Assembly (NCBI GenBank): GCA_013298845.1
Contig: JAAFJN010000014.1
Coordinates: forward strand, 47,555-111,554
Direction of reading: 5' to 3'
DNA: 64,000 nt
Source: Chitinophagales bacterium
GTDB taxonomy: Bacteria > Bacteroidota > Bacteroidia > Chitinophagales > Saprospiraceae
The notes under the pieces are model-generated. The model was given only the letters and a program-made list of their open reading frames with translations. It was not told the origin of the DNA and searched no databases. Shown one piece after another: positions 18,256-25,046 of the stretch. Numbering within the stretch: position 1 is the first letter of the stretch; every line of letters begins with the position of its first letter. The translations under genes and the position numbers were made by a program.

Positions 18256-19512
18256 TCAAAGGTGCTGGTATTCGTAATCTTCCTCCTGAAAGGCTTTTTC
18301 CATTTTTGATCGGTCAAAGTCTTGTTCGTGGTTAGCGATAAAAATGGTGGCCACCGTATTACCGATAATATTGGTAATAGCGCGGGCTTCGGACATAAAA
18401 CGGTCCACCCCGATGAGAAGGGCCAAACCTTCGACGGGCACTACCGGAACCGCGCTAATGGTGGAGGCCAAAATCACAAAACCACTGCCCGTTACCCCGG
18501 CCGCTCCCTTGGAGGTCACCATCAACACCCCGATAATGGTTAACATTTGGCCCGAATCCAGGTGAATACCGTAGACTTGGGCCAAAAAAATGACCGCCAT
18601 GGACAAGTAAATGGTGGTACCATCGAGGTTGAAGGAATATCCCGCCGGGATGACTAAACCGACCACGGGTTTGGAGCAACCCATTTTTTCGAGTTTTTCC
18701 ATGATACCCGGTAGCGCCGCTTCACTCGACGACGTACCCAGCACAATCAATAATTCTTCTTTGATGTAGTTGAGCAACCCCGAAAGTGACACGTTATAAT
18801 AGCGCAGCAGCGACCACAAAACCCCAAAAATAAAGAAACCCATAGTGGCGTACACGGTGCCCATGAGTTTGGCCAAAGGCACCAAAGCGTGTAAACCGTA
18901 TTTTCCAATGGTAAATGCCATACCGCCAAAAGCCCCCAGCGGAGCCAACAACATAACGGCGTGTAATGCTTTAAAAACAAAAAAAGAAGCGCGGTTTAAT
19001 GGCTCCAAAATCCAGTCTTTTCGTTCAATTCGACCCAAAAAAGTGCCAAAAAAAATGGAAAAAGCCAACATTTGAAGGGTCTTATTATTTTTGAGAAACG
19101 ACCACCAGTTAAACTCCGAAGCACCCTGGGTTATACGGGTAAGATCAACCGCCCCCTGTTCGGCCACGACCCCGGCGCCCGGCTGAATCACCCAGGCCAC
19201 GGCAATCCCGATCAACAGCGCAAACGTAGTCACCACTTCAAAATAAATCAGGGCTTTGGCCCCTACCCGGCCTACTTTTTTCAGGTCACCCACTCCCGAT
19301 ATGCCCAACGTGATGGTGAGGAAGATGAGTGGTAAAATAAACAATTTGACCGCCTGAATAAAATAATTGCCCAAGAACCCCATAGCAATGCCTTTTTCGG
19401 GGTAAAAATGTCCCAAAACGGCCCCCGAGATGATCGCCAATAAAACCCAGGTCGTTAAATTTGTAAGTATTTTTTTCAAAAAGTAGCGTATTGTGCAAAA
19501 AACGATCATCAA
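18256..19512 (-). CDS. Dicarboxylate/amino acid:cation symporter (DAACS family, DctA/GltP-like)
   Basis: 418 residues with the elevator-type transporter fold in the inner membrane. Recognisable stretches are WVLLAIISGAVLGHFYP, KLFILPLIFLTITLGISG, the HP1-like serine-rich block GTSSSEAALPGIMEKL, the TM7 motif FNLDGTTIYL (NLDGT replaces the usual N-x-D/MDGT) and HP2 KGAAGVTGSGFVILASTI, ending with DRFMSEARAITNIIGN. It imports C4-dicarboxylates or acidic amino acids with Na+ or H+; substrate choice is not resolved by sequence. The start could also be the second Met or a later codon near FLKKILTNL. Its 3' end touches the heptamer array. Confidence 0.92.
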   Translation of the reverse strand: MMIVFCTIRYFLKKILTNLTTWVLLAIISGAVLGHFYPEKGIAMGFLGNYFIQAVKLFILPLIFLTITLGISGVGDLKKVGRVGAKALIYFEVVTTFALLIGIAVAWVIQPGAGVVAEQGAVDLTRITQGASEFNWWSFLKNNKTLQMLAFSIFFGTFLGRIERKDWILEPLNRASFFVFKALHAVMLLAPLGAFGGMAFTIGKYGLHALVPLAKLMGTVYATMGFFIFGVLWSLLRYYNVSLSGLLNYIKEELLIVLGTSSSEAALPGIMEKLEKMGCSKPVVGLVIPAGYSFNLDGTTIYLSMAVIFLAQVYGIHLDSGQMLTIIGVLMVTSKGAAGVTGSGFVILASTISAVPVVPVEGLALLIGVDRFMSEARAITNIIGNTVATIFIANHEQDFDRSKMEKAFQEEDYEYQHL

Positions 19513-19579
19513 GCGCCGCCGAAATAATAGTCATATTCGGGGCGTAACAACCGTTTTTCAGATGATGGGTAAATGCTCT

Positions 19580-19624
19580 AAAAAACACGAGCCGTTTCGT
19601 TTTTTTAAGTCGAAACGGCTCCGT
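19580..19624 (-). terminator. Rho-independent terminator on the minus strand
   Basis: An 11-bp perfect stem (GAGCCGTTTCG at 19589-19599 with CGAAACGGCTC at 19611-19621) is followed on the minus strand by GTGTTTTTTAG. It lies upstream of the symporter start, so it must end a transcript coming from beyond 19624, such as the small ORF at 19658-19750. Confidence 0.75.
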
Positions 19625-19657
19625 GTGTATCATAATGCCGGCGTAATCGGATGGGAA

Positions 19658-19750
19658 CTATCTGCGAGAGAGGTTTCCCATGGCATCAAAAATGGTGGGC
19701 AGAAAACGCACCAAAATGATGGCTGCGGCTGCAATGGTAACGATGAGCAT
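19658..19750 (-). CDS. Putative 30-residue membrane peptide
   Basis: ATG at 19750 and stop at 19658 encode a 30-residue peptide with a single hydrophobic helix (MLIVTIAAAAIILVRFLPTI) and a short polar tail ending in two arginines. Evidence that it is real is indirect: it sits alone in a 536-base gap and its own terminator follows about 35 bases after the stop. No ribosome-binding site is seen, which is usual for this phylum. Similarity to a known family is not recognised. The rest of 19751-20010 is AT-rich without features I can support. Confidence 0.4.
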   Translation of the reverse strand: MLIVTIAAAAIILVRFLPTIFDAMGNLSRR

Positions 19751-20010
19751 TTAGAATGGTGTTAAATTGTTAAACATGCTGCGGATTAAAATATAAGGTA
19801 AGGAAGTTCAGATTGGTATATTAAATCAGTCTGAAGGTTGGTTCGATATATTTTCACGGAACGCTGTAACGACGAAATACAAAACTTGTTATTTTATCGT
19901 TACTAAGGGCGAAAATGCAACGAAAATTCGGTGCGCGCAAAATTTTTTTCCTTAATTTTTTAATAAATTTCGATTTTCCCCAAACGTACCAAGTTTCACT
20001 ACTTTCTTGC

Positions 20011-20018
20011 TACCTTTG
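20011..20018 (+). promoter_or_regulatory. -7 element for the cysteate/cysteine synthase operon
   Basis: TACCTTTG, a perfect TAnnTTTG, 30 bases before the start codon at 20049. No good TTTG is present about 20 bases upstream. Confidence 0.5.
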
Positions 20019-20048
20019 CAGCGCATTTTCTCATAAAAGTTCAATAGT

Positions 20049-21053
20049 ATGGTCTTTAACAGTATTTTAGAAACGATTGGAAAAACGCCTCTTGTAAGGC
20101 TCAACAAAATAGTAGAGCATATCCCGGCCACCGTTTACGCTAAAATTGAAGGCTTCAATCCCGGCCTCAGCGCAAAAGACCGTATTGCCCTTCACATGAT
20201 TGAACACGCCGAACGTACCGGCCAATTGCAACCCGGCGGCACTGTTGTAGATGCCACCAGTGGCAATACCGGTTTTAGCCTCGCCATGGTTTGCGCCATC
20301 AAAGGTTACAAATGCGTGCTCACAGTGACCAGCAAAATATCGGAAGATAAACTGAATAACCTTCGCGCAATGGGGGCCGAAGTGGTCCTTTGTCCAAAAG
20401 ACGCCAAACCCAACGACCCCGAATCCTATTACCGCAAAGCCGAAAGCCTGGCCAAAGAAATTCCGGGGGCTTATTACATCAACCAGAATTACAACATGGA
20501 CAACAGTGCTGCGCATTACCTCAGCACCGGTCCCGAAATCTGGGAACAAACCCAGGGCAAAATTTCGTATCTGATTGGTTCGGCCAGCACCGGCGGTACA
20601 CTTTGCGGCACGGGGCGCTACATCAAGGAGCAAAAACCCCACGTCAACATCATCGCCACCGATGCTTACGGTTCCGTATTAAAAAAATACCACGAAACGG
20701 GCGTGTACGACCCCAATGAAATCTATTCTTACCAAATGGAAGGCGTGGGTAAAAACATTATCCCCGGTAACTTTAACTTCGACCTCATCAACGAGTTTGT
20801 AAAAGTAACCGACAAAGACAGCGCCCTCAAATCGCGCGAATTGGCACTCTCCGACGGTATTCTCGCCGGTTATTCCAGCGGTGCAACCCTTCAGTGCCTC
20901 GAACAAATAAAAGATCGCCTCACCCCCGAAGACGTGGTGGTGCTCATTTTTGCCAGCCACGGCACCAAATACGTCACTAAAATCTTTAGTGACAAATGGA
21001 TGCAACAACAAGGTTTTATCCAGGAACCGGAAATGGCCCTGAGCGGCGAATAA
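20049..21053 (+). CDS. PLP-dependent cysteine-synthase-like enzyme, candidate cysteate synthase
   Basis: 334 residues, fold type II PLP enzyme. The lysine that binds PLP is K43 in NPGLSAKDR (SVKDR in most cysteine synthases). The phosphate loop DATSGNTG and the glycine loop SASTGGTLCGTG are intact. Typical family reactions are beta-replacement on O-acetylserine, O-phosphoserine or serine. The next gene, 28 bases downstream on the same strand, is an alpha-oxoamine synthase. This pair matches the arrangement reported for sulfonolipid-making Bacteroidota, where cysteate is made from O-phosphoserine and sulfite and then acylated. Plain cysteine synthase or cystathionine beta-synthase is the alternative. 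Family certain; the substrate is an inference from context. Confidence 0.85.
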   Translation: MVFNSILETIGKTPLVRLNKIVEHIPATVYAKIEGFNPGLSAKDRIALHMIEHAERTGQLQPGGTVVDATSGNTGFSLAMVCAIKGYKCVLTVTSKISEDKLNNLRAMGAEVVLCPKDAKPNDPESYYRKAESLAKEIPGAYYINQNYNMDNSAAHYLSTGPEIWEQTQGKISYLIGSASTGGTLCGTGRYIKEQKPHVNIIATDAYGSVLKKYHETGVYDPNEIYSYQMEGVGKNIIPGNFNFDLINEFVKVTDKDSALKSRELALSDGILAGYSSGATLQCLEQIKDRLTPEDVVVLIFASHGTKYVTKIFSDKWMQQQGFIQEPEMALSGE

Positions 21054-21081
21054 ACTATCTCTTTATTCAAATCAACAAATA

Positions 21082-22326
21082 ATGGATTTATTTGATCGTA
21101 TATTAAAACAGGCAGGCCCGCTGGGCAAATACGCCGAAGTAGCCGAGGGCTATTATATGTTCCCTCAATTGGAAGGGGAATTGGGCAACCGCATGACATT
21201 CCAGGGAAAAAATATTATCTGCTGGAGTATCAATAACTACCTGGGGCTGGCCAACCACCCCGAAGTGCGCCAGACCGACGAAGAAAGCGCCGCTCGCTGG
21301 GGATTTTCGTACCCCATGGGTGCCCGCATGATGAGCGGTGAAACCAAACAACACAAACACCTCGAAACGGCATTGGCCAATTACGTGGGCAAAGAAGACG
21401 GATACCTCCTCAACTTTGGCTACCAGGGCATTTTGTCCGTCATTGATTCGTTGCTCACCCGCCACGACGTGGTGGTGTACGACGCCGAAAGCCACGCCTG
21501 CATTGTGGATGCCTTGCGCATGCACCTCGGCAAACGTTTTGCTTTTGTGCACAACGATATTGACAGTCTGGTGAAAAACCTCGACCGCGCCAAAAAAATG
21601 ACCGAAGAAACCGGTGGTGGTATCCTTGTGATCACCGAAGGCGTATTTGGGATGCGCGGTGACCAAGGTAAATTGCGCGAAATCGCCGCCCTGAAAGAAA
21701 CCTACGGATTCCGTTTGCTCATTGACGATGCCCACGGATTTGGTATGTTGGGCGCTACCGGTGCCGGTACCGCCGAAGAACAGGGCGTTACCGACGACGT
21801 GGATATTTATTTCAGCACTTTCGCTAAAAGTATGGCGCTGATTGGCGGTTTTGTGGCCGGACAAAAAGAAATTATCCGCTACCTCCGCTACAATATGCGT
21901 TCGCAGATTTTTGCTAAATCACTGCCCATGCCATTGGTGGAGGGTTTGATCAAACGTTTTGAACTGCTGCGCACCAAACCCGAACTCCGCGAAAAATTGT
22001 GGGACAACGTGCGCAAATTGCAAAGCGGCCTCCAGGAACGTGGATTTGACATTGGCGATACCAATACCTGCGTTACGCCCGTGTACATGCACGGCGAAGT
22101 GGAAGAAGCCATGGCCCTGGTAAAAGACATGCGCGAGAACTACGGTATTTTCTGCTCGATTGTGGTGTATCCGGTCATTCCAAAAGGTATGATTATCCTG
22201 CGCCTTATCCCCACCGCTTCGCACACCGACGAAGATATTCAGGAAACCTTAGAAGCCTTTACGGCCGTGGGTGCTAAACTCAAGGAAGGGGCGTATAAAG
22301 CCTTTGAGCCGGAGGTAATTGCTTAG
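21082..22326 (+). CDS. Alpha-oxoamine synthase; candidate cysteate fatty-acyltransferase or serine palmitoyltransferase
   Basis: 414 residues, fold type I PLP enzyme of the KBL/BioF/SPT family. Visible are NNYLGLANHPEV near the N-terminus, GARMMSGETKQHKHLE, the substrate histidine region YDAESHACIVDA, the DDAHGFGMLG aspartate/histidine block and the PLP lysine K249 in FSTFAKSMALIGGF. The enzyme condenses an amino acid with an acyl thioester with loss of CO2. Candidates are cysteate (capnine/sulfobacin sulfonolipids), serine (sphingolipids), or glycine (threonine pathway). The cotranscribed cysteine-synthase-like gene favours cysteate. The expected reductase for the 3-keto product is not adjacent. 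A heptamer array begins nine bases behind the stop, followed by a terminator. Confidence 0.87.
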   Translation: MDLFDRILKQAGPLGKYAEVAEGYYMFPQLEGELGNRMTFQGKNIICWSINNYLGLANHPEVRQTDEESAARWGFSYPMGARMMSGETKQHKHLETALANYVGKEDGYLLNFGYQGILSVIDSLLTRHDVVVYDAESHACIVDALRMHLGKRFAFVHNDIDSLVKNLDRAKKMTEETGGGILVITEGVFGMRGDQGKLREIAALKETYGFRLLIDDAHGFGMLGATGAGTAEEQGVTDDVDIYFSTFAKSMALIGGFVAGQKEIIRYLRYNMRSQIFAKSLPMPLVEGLIKRFELLRTKPELREKLWDNVRKLQSGLQERGFDIGDTNTCVTPVYMHGEVEEAMALVKDMRENYGIFCSIVVYPVIPKGMIILRLIPTASHTDEDIQETLEAFTAVGAKLKEGAYKAFEPEVIA

Positions 22327-22335
22327 TCTTCTTTG

Positions 22336-22419
22336 AGACATTAGACGGAAGACTTCAGACATTAGACTTTAGACGAAAGACATTGGACTTTGGATTTCCG
22401 ACGGAAGGCATTGGATGTA
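22336..22419. repeat. Heptamer array D (12 units, AGACATT type)
   Basis: Twelve uninterrupted 7-mers: AGACATT, AGACGGA, AGACTTC, AGACATT, AGACTTT, AGACGAA, AGACATT, GGACTTT, GGATTTC, CGACGGA, AGGCATT, GGATGTA. It belongs to the same sequence family as arrays A and C near 4.4-4.7 kb and shares the closing CATTGGATGT with array A. Confidence 0.95.
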
Positions 22420-22446
22420 GTCAGATAATTAATGTTTTACAAATAC

Positions 22447-22488
22447 AACATCCCCTTCGCGACGTTACTGCGGAGGGGATGTTTTTTG
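22447..22488. terminator. Terminator between the oxoamine synthase and thioredoxin-like genes
   Basis: A 14-bp stem with one G-T pair (AACATCCCCTTCGC with GCGGAGGGGATGTT) is followed by a T6 tract. It lies between convergent genes. Confidence 0.85.
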
Positions 22489-22495
22489 GTAAAAA

Positions 22496-23722
22496 TCATT
22501 GTTGAACAACTTTTTCCAAATAGTTTTCAATGGTCACTTCACTTTCTTCCGAATATCCATACTGGGCAAATACAACTTTTCTGGTTTGGGAATCAATCAC
22601 CACCGTAACCGGGTGTGCCGTAATTTTCAACGATTTTAAAACGTTTCTCGCCCCAAAAGCAATGGGAAATGTATAGTTAAAGCCCCGATAAAAGGTTTCT
22701 GTTTTTTGGTGCTCTTTGTCAATGCAATTGAGCGCGAAAATGCTCACATCCCGGTTTTGGAATTTATGGTATAATTTATCCAAACCGGGCATTGCCATAT
22801 TACACGGGCCGCAACCACGGTACCAAAACTTCAATAAAATATACCGTTTTGAAGAATGATCAAACAACCCAACGCTATCTCCGTTGGACATAGAGATCAT
22901 AAAATTGGGAATACTGTCCCCAACGACGATCCTTTCTTCTTGAAGGGGCTTGGCAATAACCGCCGTTGTATCTAACACGTACCCCTTCTTTTGCAGTTGC
23001 TCAATGGAACAATAATCTTCAAAAACGGCCTTTTCGGGCAACGCCTGAATCGGGGAATAACAAATCTCGATAAACTGCGGATAACCATTGTTTCGATCGG
23101 CCCAAGAGCGAAAACGCCGTAAATCATAGGTCTGCGCATCCACGATCAATTCCAGGGTAAACAGAGTAGAATCCCCGTCTTTGGGTGAAAGGCGCATGGT
23201 GGTAAGATAAGACTTGACTGAAGTAATACGATAAGCCGGCTTTCCTTCATATTCACTTATTGTTGCTTGAGCATTGGGCCAATCTTTGGCGGGAATAGGG
23301 GTAAAAGGCGGATTGGTCAGGATCGGAATAGACAGCAAACGTGACCGCCAGGCATTTCCTCTTTGCATAAAATCGGCAATACCTTTGTCTTTGCGCATAT
23401 CTTCGGTTTTGATTTTATTTTTGCCCGCCCAGATATAATTTCTGCCGTCGTAAGCATTAAAAATAGTATCCATGATGATAAAAACAAACTTGGCAATGGA
23501 ATCCTGGTCGGATAGTTCGGTGGGTTTGAAGAAGGTAACATCCCCGTGACCACGGAAGGTATCCGTTTCCAACATACTTACTTTTTGAAAAGCCGCATGG
23601 TACGATCCTTTGGAAGTCGCCAATAAATGCTGGTTGATCTTTGCCAACACCTGGTTAAAATCAAGTTGGGCATTTAGTTGAACGGATAAGAGAAAAAAAA
23701 TAATCAAAAGAGCGTTTTTCAT
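22496..23722 (-). CDS. Exported TlpA-like protein with C-terminal thioredoxin domain
   Basis: 408 residues. A signal peptide (MKNALLIIFFLLSVQLNA) is followed by about 260 residues without a recognised domain, then a TlpA/AhpC-type thioredoxin fold with the redox motif FWYRGCGPCNMAMP (cysteines 304 and 307), a central FALNCIDKEHQKTE stretch and the cis-proline region TAHPVTVVID. It probably acts as a periplasmic thiol-disulfide reductase. The N-terminal part resembles the outer-membrane-lipid-binding-like regions that precede thioredoxin domains in many Bacteroidota proteins; this is not firm. Single-gene unit behind a bidirectional terminator. The 262 bases upstream hold no recognisable gene. 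Confidence 0.85.
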   Translation of the reverse strand: MKNALLIIFFLLSVQLNAQLDFNQVLAKINQHLLATSKGSYHAAFQKVSMLETDTFRGHGDVTFFKPTELSDQDSIAKFVFIIMDTIFNAYDGRNYIWAGKNKIKTEDMRKDKGIADFMQRGNAWRSRLLSIPILTNPPFTPIPAKDWPNAQATISEYEGKPAYRITSVKSYLTTMRLSPKDGDSTLFTLELIVDAQTYDLRRFRSWADRNNGYPQFIEICYSPIQALPEKAVFEDYCSIEQLQKKGYVLDTTAVIAKPLQEERIVVGDSIPNFMISMSNGDSVGLFDHSSKRYILLKFWYRGCGPCNMAMPGLDKLYHKFQNRDVSIFALNCIDKEHQKTETFYRGFNYTFPIAFGARNVLKSLKITAHPVTVVIDSQTRKVVFAQYGYSEESEVTIENYLEKVVQQ

Positions 23723-23942
23723 AATGTAATTAGTTTAAAGTTCTTCAAATGTCTTGGATGACCCGCTGACGATTACGCCAGCCGATTTTTTTATATTTAG
23801 GAATGCCAAAAAACAAGGAAAAAAATTAAAGAATACAAAATTAAGGCCACACATCTATATCCCCAAAAGAAAAATGTTAAATTTTTTCAGGAAGGAAGTC
23901 AACATATTTTAGGGAGAAGAGAATGGACTGTTCAACTAAGTA

Positions 23943-23950
23943 TATCTTTG
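23943..23950 (+). promoter_or_regulatory. -7 element of the DoxX-like gene
   Basis: TATCTTTG (TAnnTTTG) lies 35 bases before the start codon; the -33 element is not evident. Confidence 0.4.
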
Positions 23951-23984
23951 TACGTATTTTACACAGCACAACATCAAACAAAAC

Positions 23985-24362
23985 ATGAAATACGTAACAC
24001 TCACTTTAACCTTTTTATTCGGGGCTTTTATGATTTTTGGCGGGGTTAACCACTTTCGCACGCCCGCAATGTACGAGCCTTTTTTTGCCGATAGTTTGCC
24101 CAAAACCGCGCTGATTTACGCCAGCGGGGTGTTGGAAATTGTTATTGGCCTGCTGGTATTTATTCCCGGGTTCCGCCATTGGGGTACCCTGGGCATTCTC
24201 GCCCTGATGCTCGCGTTTTTCCCCCTGCACCTACTCGATGTTTTTAGCGATACGCCCGCCGTGGGCAGCCACCAGGCCGCCATTTACCGGTTGGTCATGC
24301 AATTTGTACTGATAGGCTGGGCGTGGTATATTTATCGGGCAAATCGGCCCCAAACGGCGTAA
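23985..24362 (+). CDS. DoxX-like small integral membrane protein
   Basis: 125 residues with four predicted membrane helices: TLTFLFGAFMIFGGVNHF, ALIYASGVLEIVIGLLVFIP, LGILALMLAFFPLHLLDVF and AIYRLVMQFVLIGWAWYIY. Length and the GGVNHFRTPAMYEPFF motif after helix 1 fit the DoxX/DoxD-like family of inner-membrane proteins, some of which associate with quinone-linked redox systems. The specific role is unknown. It is convergent with the DinB-like gene, 13 bases away. Confidence 0.8.
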   Translation: MKYVTLTLTFLFGAFMIFGGVNHFRTPAMYEPFFADSLPKTALIYASGVLEIVIGLLVFIPGFRHWGTLGILALMLAFFPLHLLDVFSDTPAVGSHQAAIYRLVMQFVLIGWAWYIYRANRPQTA

Positions 24363-24375
24363 GAGCATGTCTAAA

Positions 24376-24819
24376 TTATTGCTCTTGCAAAAAACGCAAA
24401 TGATGCTCCATGTGGGCCACGTAATCGGCTAAAATATACGATAACGGGTGCGGGGCATTGGTGCGGCAAACCCGGCTCCAATGTTCGGCCGGGATCAGGC
24501 GAAACAATTGCACCAAATGCACATTATAAGCCCGCCAAAACCCAATGACCTGCGCTTTGGGCATTTGTTGGTAATAACTGTGGGCATTCCAGTTGTTTTG
24601 GTCGTACACAATGTGCGGTTCGGTTTCAAACTGCGCTCGCACAAACCGCTGGTGGTTATTGGTCGCGCTGTCAATCAGGTGCCCGATGATTTCTTTGGGA
24701 CTCCATTTATCGGGAGCGGGTTTGTGCGCAAATGCAGCCTCGTCCATGGCTTCCAATTGCGTAGGAATGGTTTGGCACAAGTATTCGAGGCGTTGTATTG
24801 TTGTTGTTGGATCAAACAT
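24376..24819 (-). CDS. DinB-like (YfiT-type) four-helix metal-binding protein
   Basis: 147 residues, DinB_2 superfamily. The three metal-binding histidines fit the pattern: EIIGHLIDSATNNHQRF contributes one near residue 46, and the C-terminal DYVAHMEHHLRFL contributes two in HxxxH. KWSPKEIIGHL is the hallmark motif. The family includes bacillithiol or mycothiol S-transferases and metal-dependent hydrolases. The presence of a bacilliredoxin at 53924 in the same window makes a thiol-transferase role reasonable, but this is inference. Confidence 0.85.
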   Translation of the reverse strand: MFDPTTTIQRLEYLCQTIPTQLEAMDEAAFAHKPAPDKWSPKEIIGHLIDSATNNHQRFVRAQFETEPHIVYDQNNWNAHSYYQQMPKAQVIGFWRAYNVHLVQLFRLIPAEHWSRVCRTNAPHPLSYILADYVAHMEHHLRFLQEQ

Positions 24820-25016
24820 AGTGGCTATTTTTAAAAAACGATGTAAATGTACAACATCCTTTCCCTTTTTGGCACGACCTTTGCTTTGTAAATAAATACC
24901 GCTTCTTTTAATCTTTATTTAATCGCGCCCTTGATCGGGACAATACACACACAACACTTTTTTTTTAATCCCTTACTTAGCGCAAATGAGTGTAGGAAAT
25001 ATCCTTTTCCTGCACC

Positions 25017-25024
25017 TACATTTG
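25017..25024 (+). promoter_or_regulatory. -7 element of the Wzc-like gene
   Basis: TACATTTG (TAnnTTTG) lies 22 bases before the start codon at 25047, implying a very short leader. Confidence 0.45.
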
Positions 25025-25046
25025 CACTCAAAACTGATTGAAGTAG

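Noticed and set aside
18070..18309. Plus-strand frame of 79 codons
   Set aside because: It is only the translation of the heptamer array (seven residues repeating) and overlaps the symporter gene.
19493..19765. 90-residue plus-strand frame in the symporter upstream region
   Set aside because: Unusual composition rich in Lys, His and Cys, antisense to the small peptide and the terminator; no conservation signal visible.
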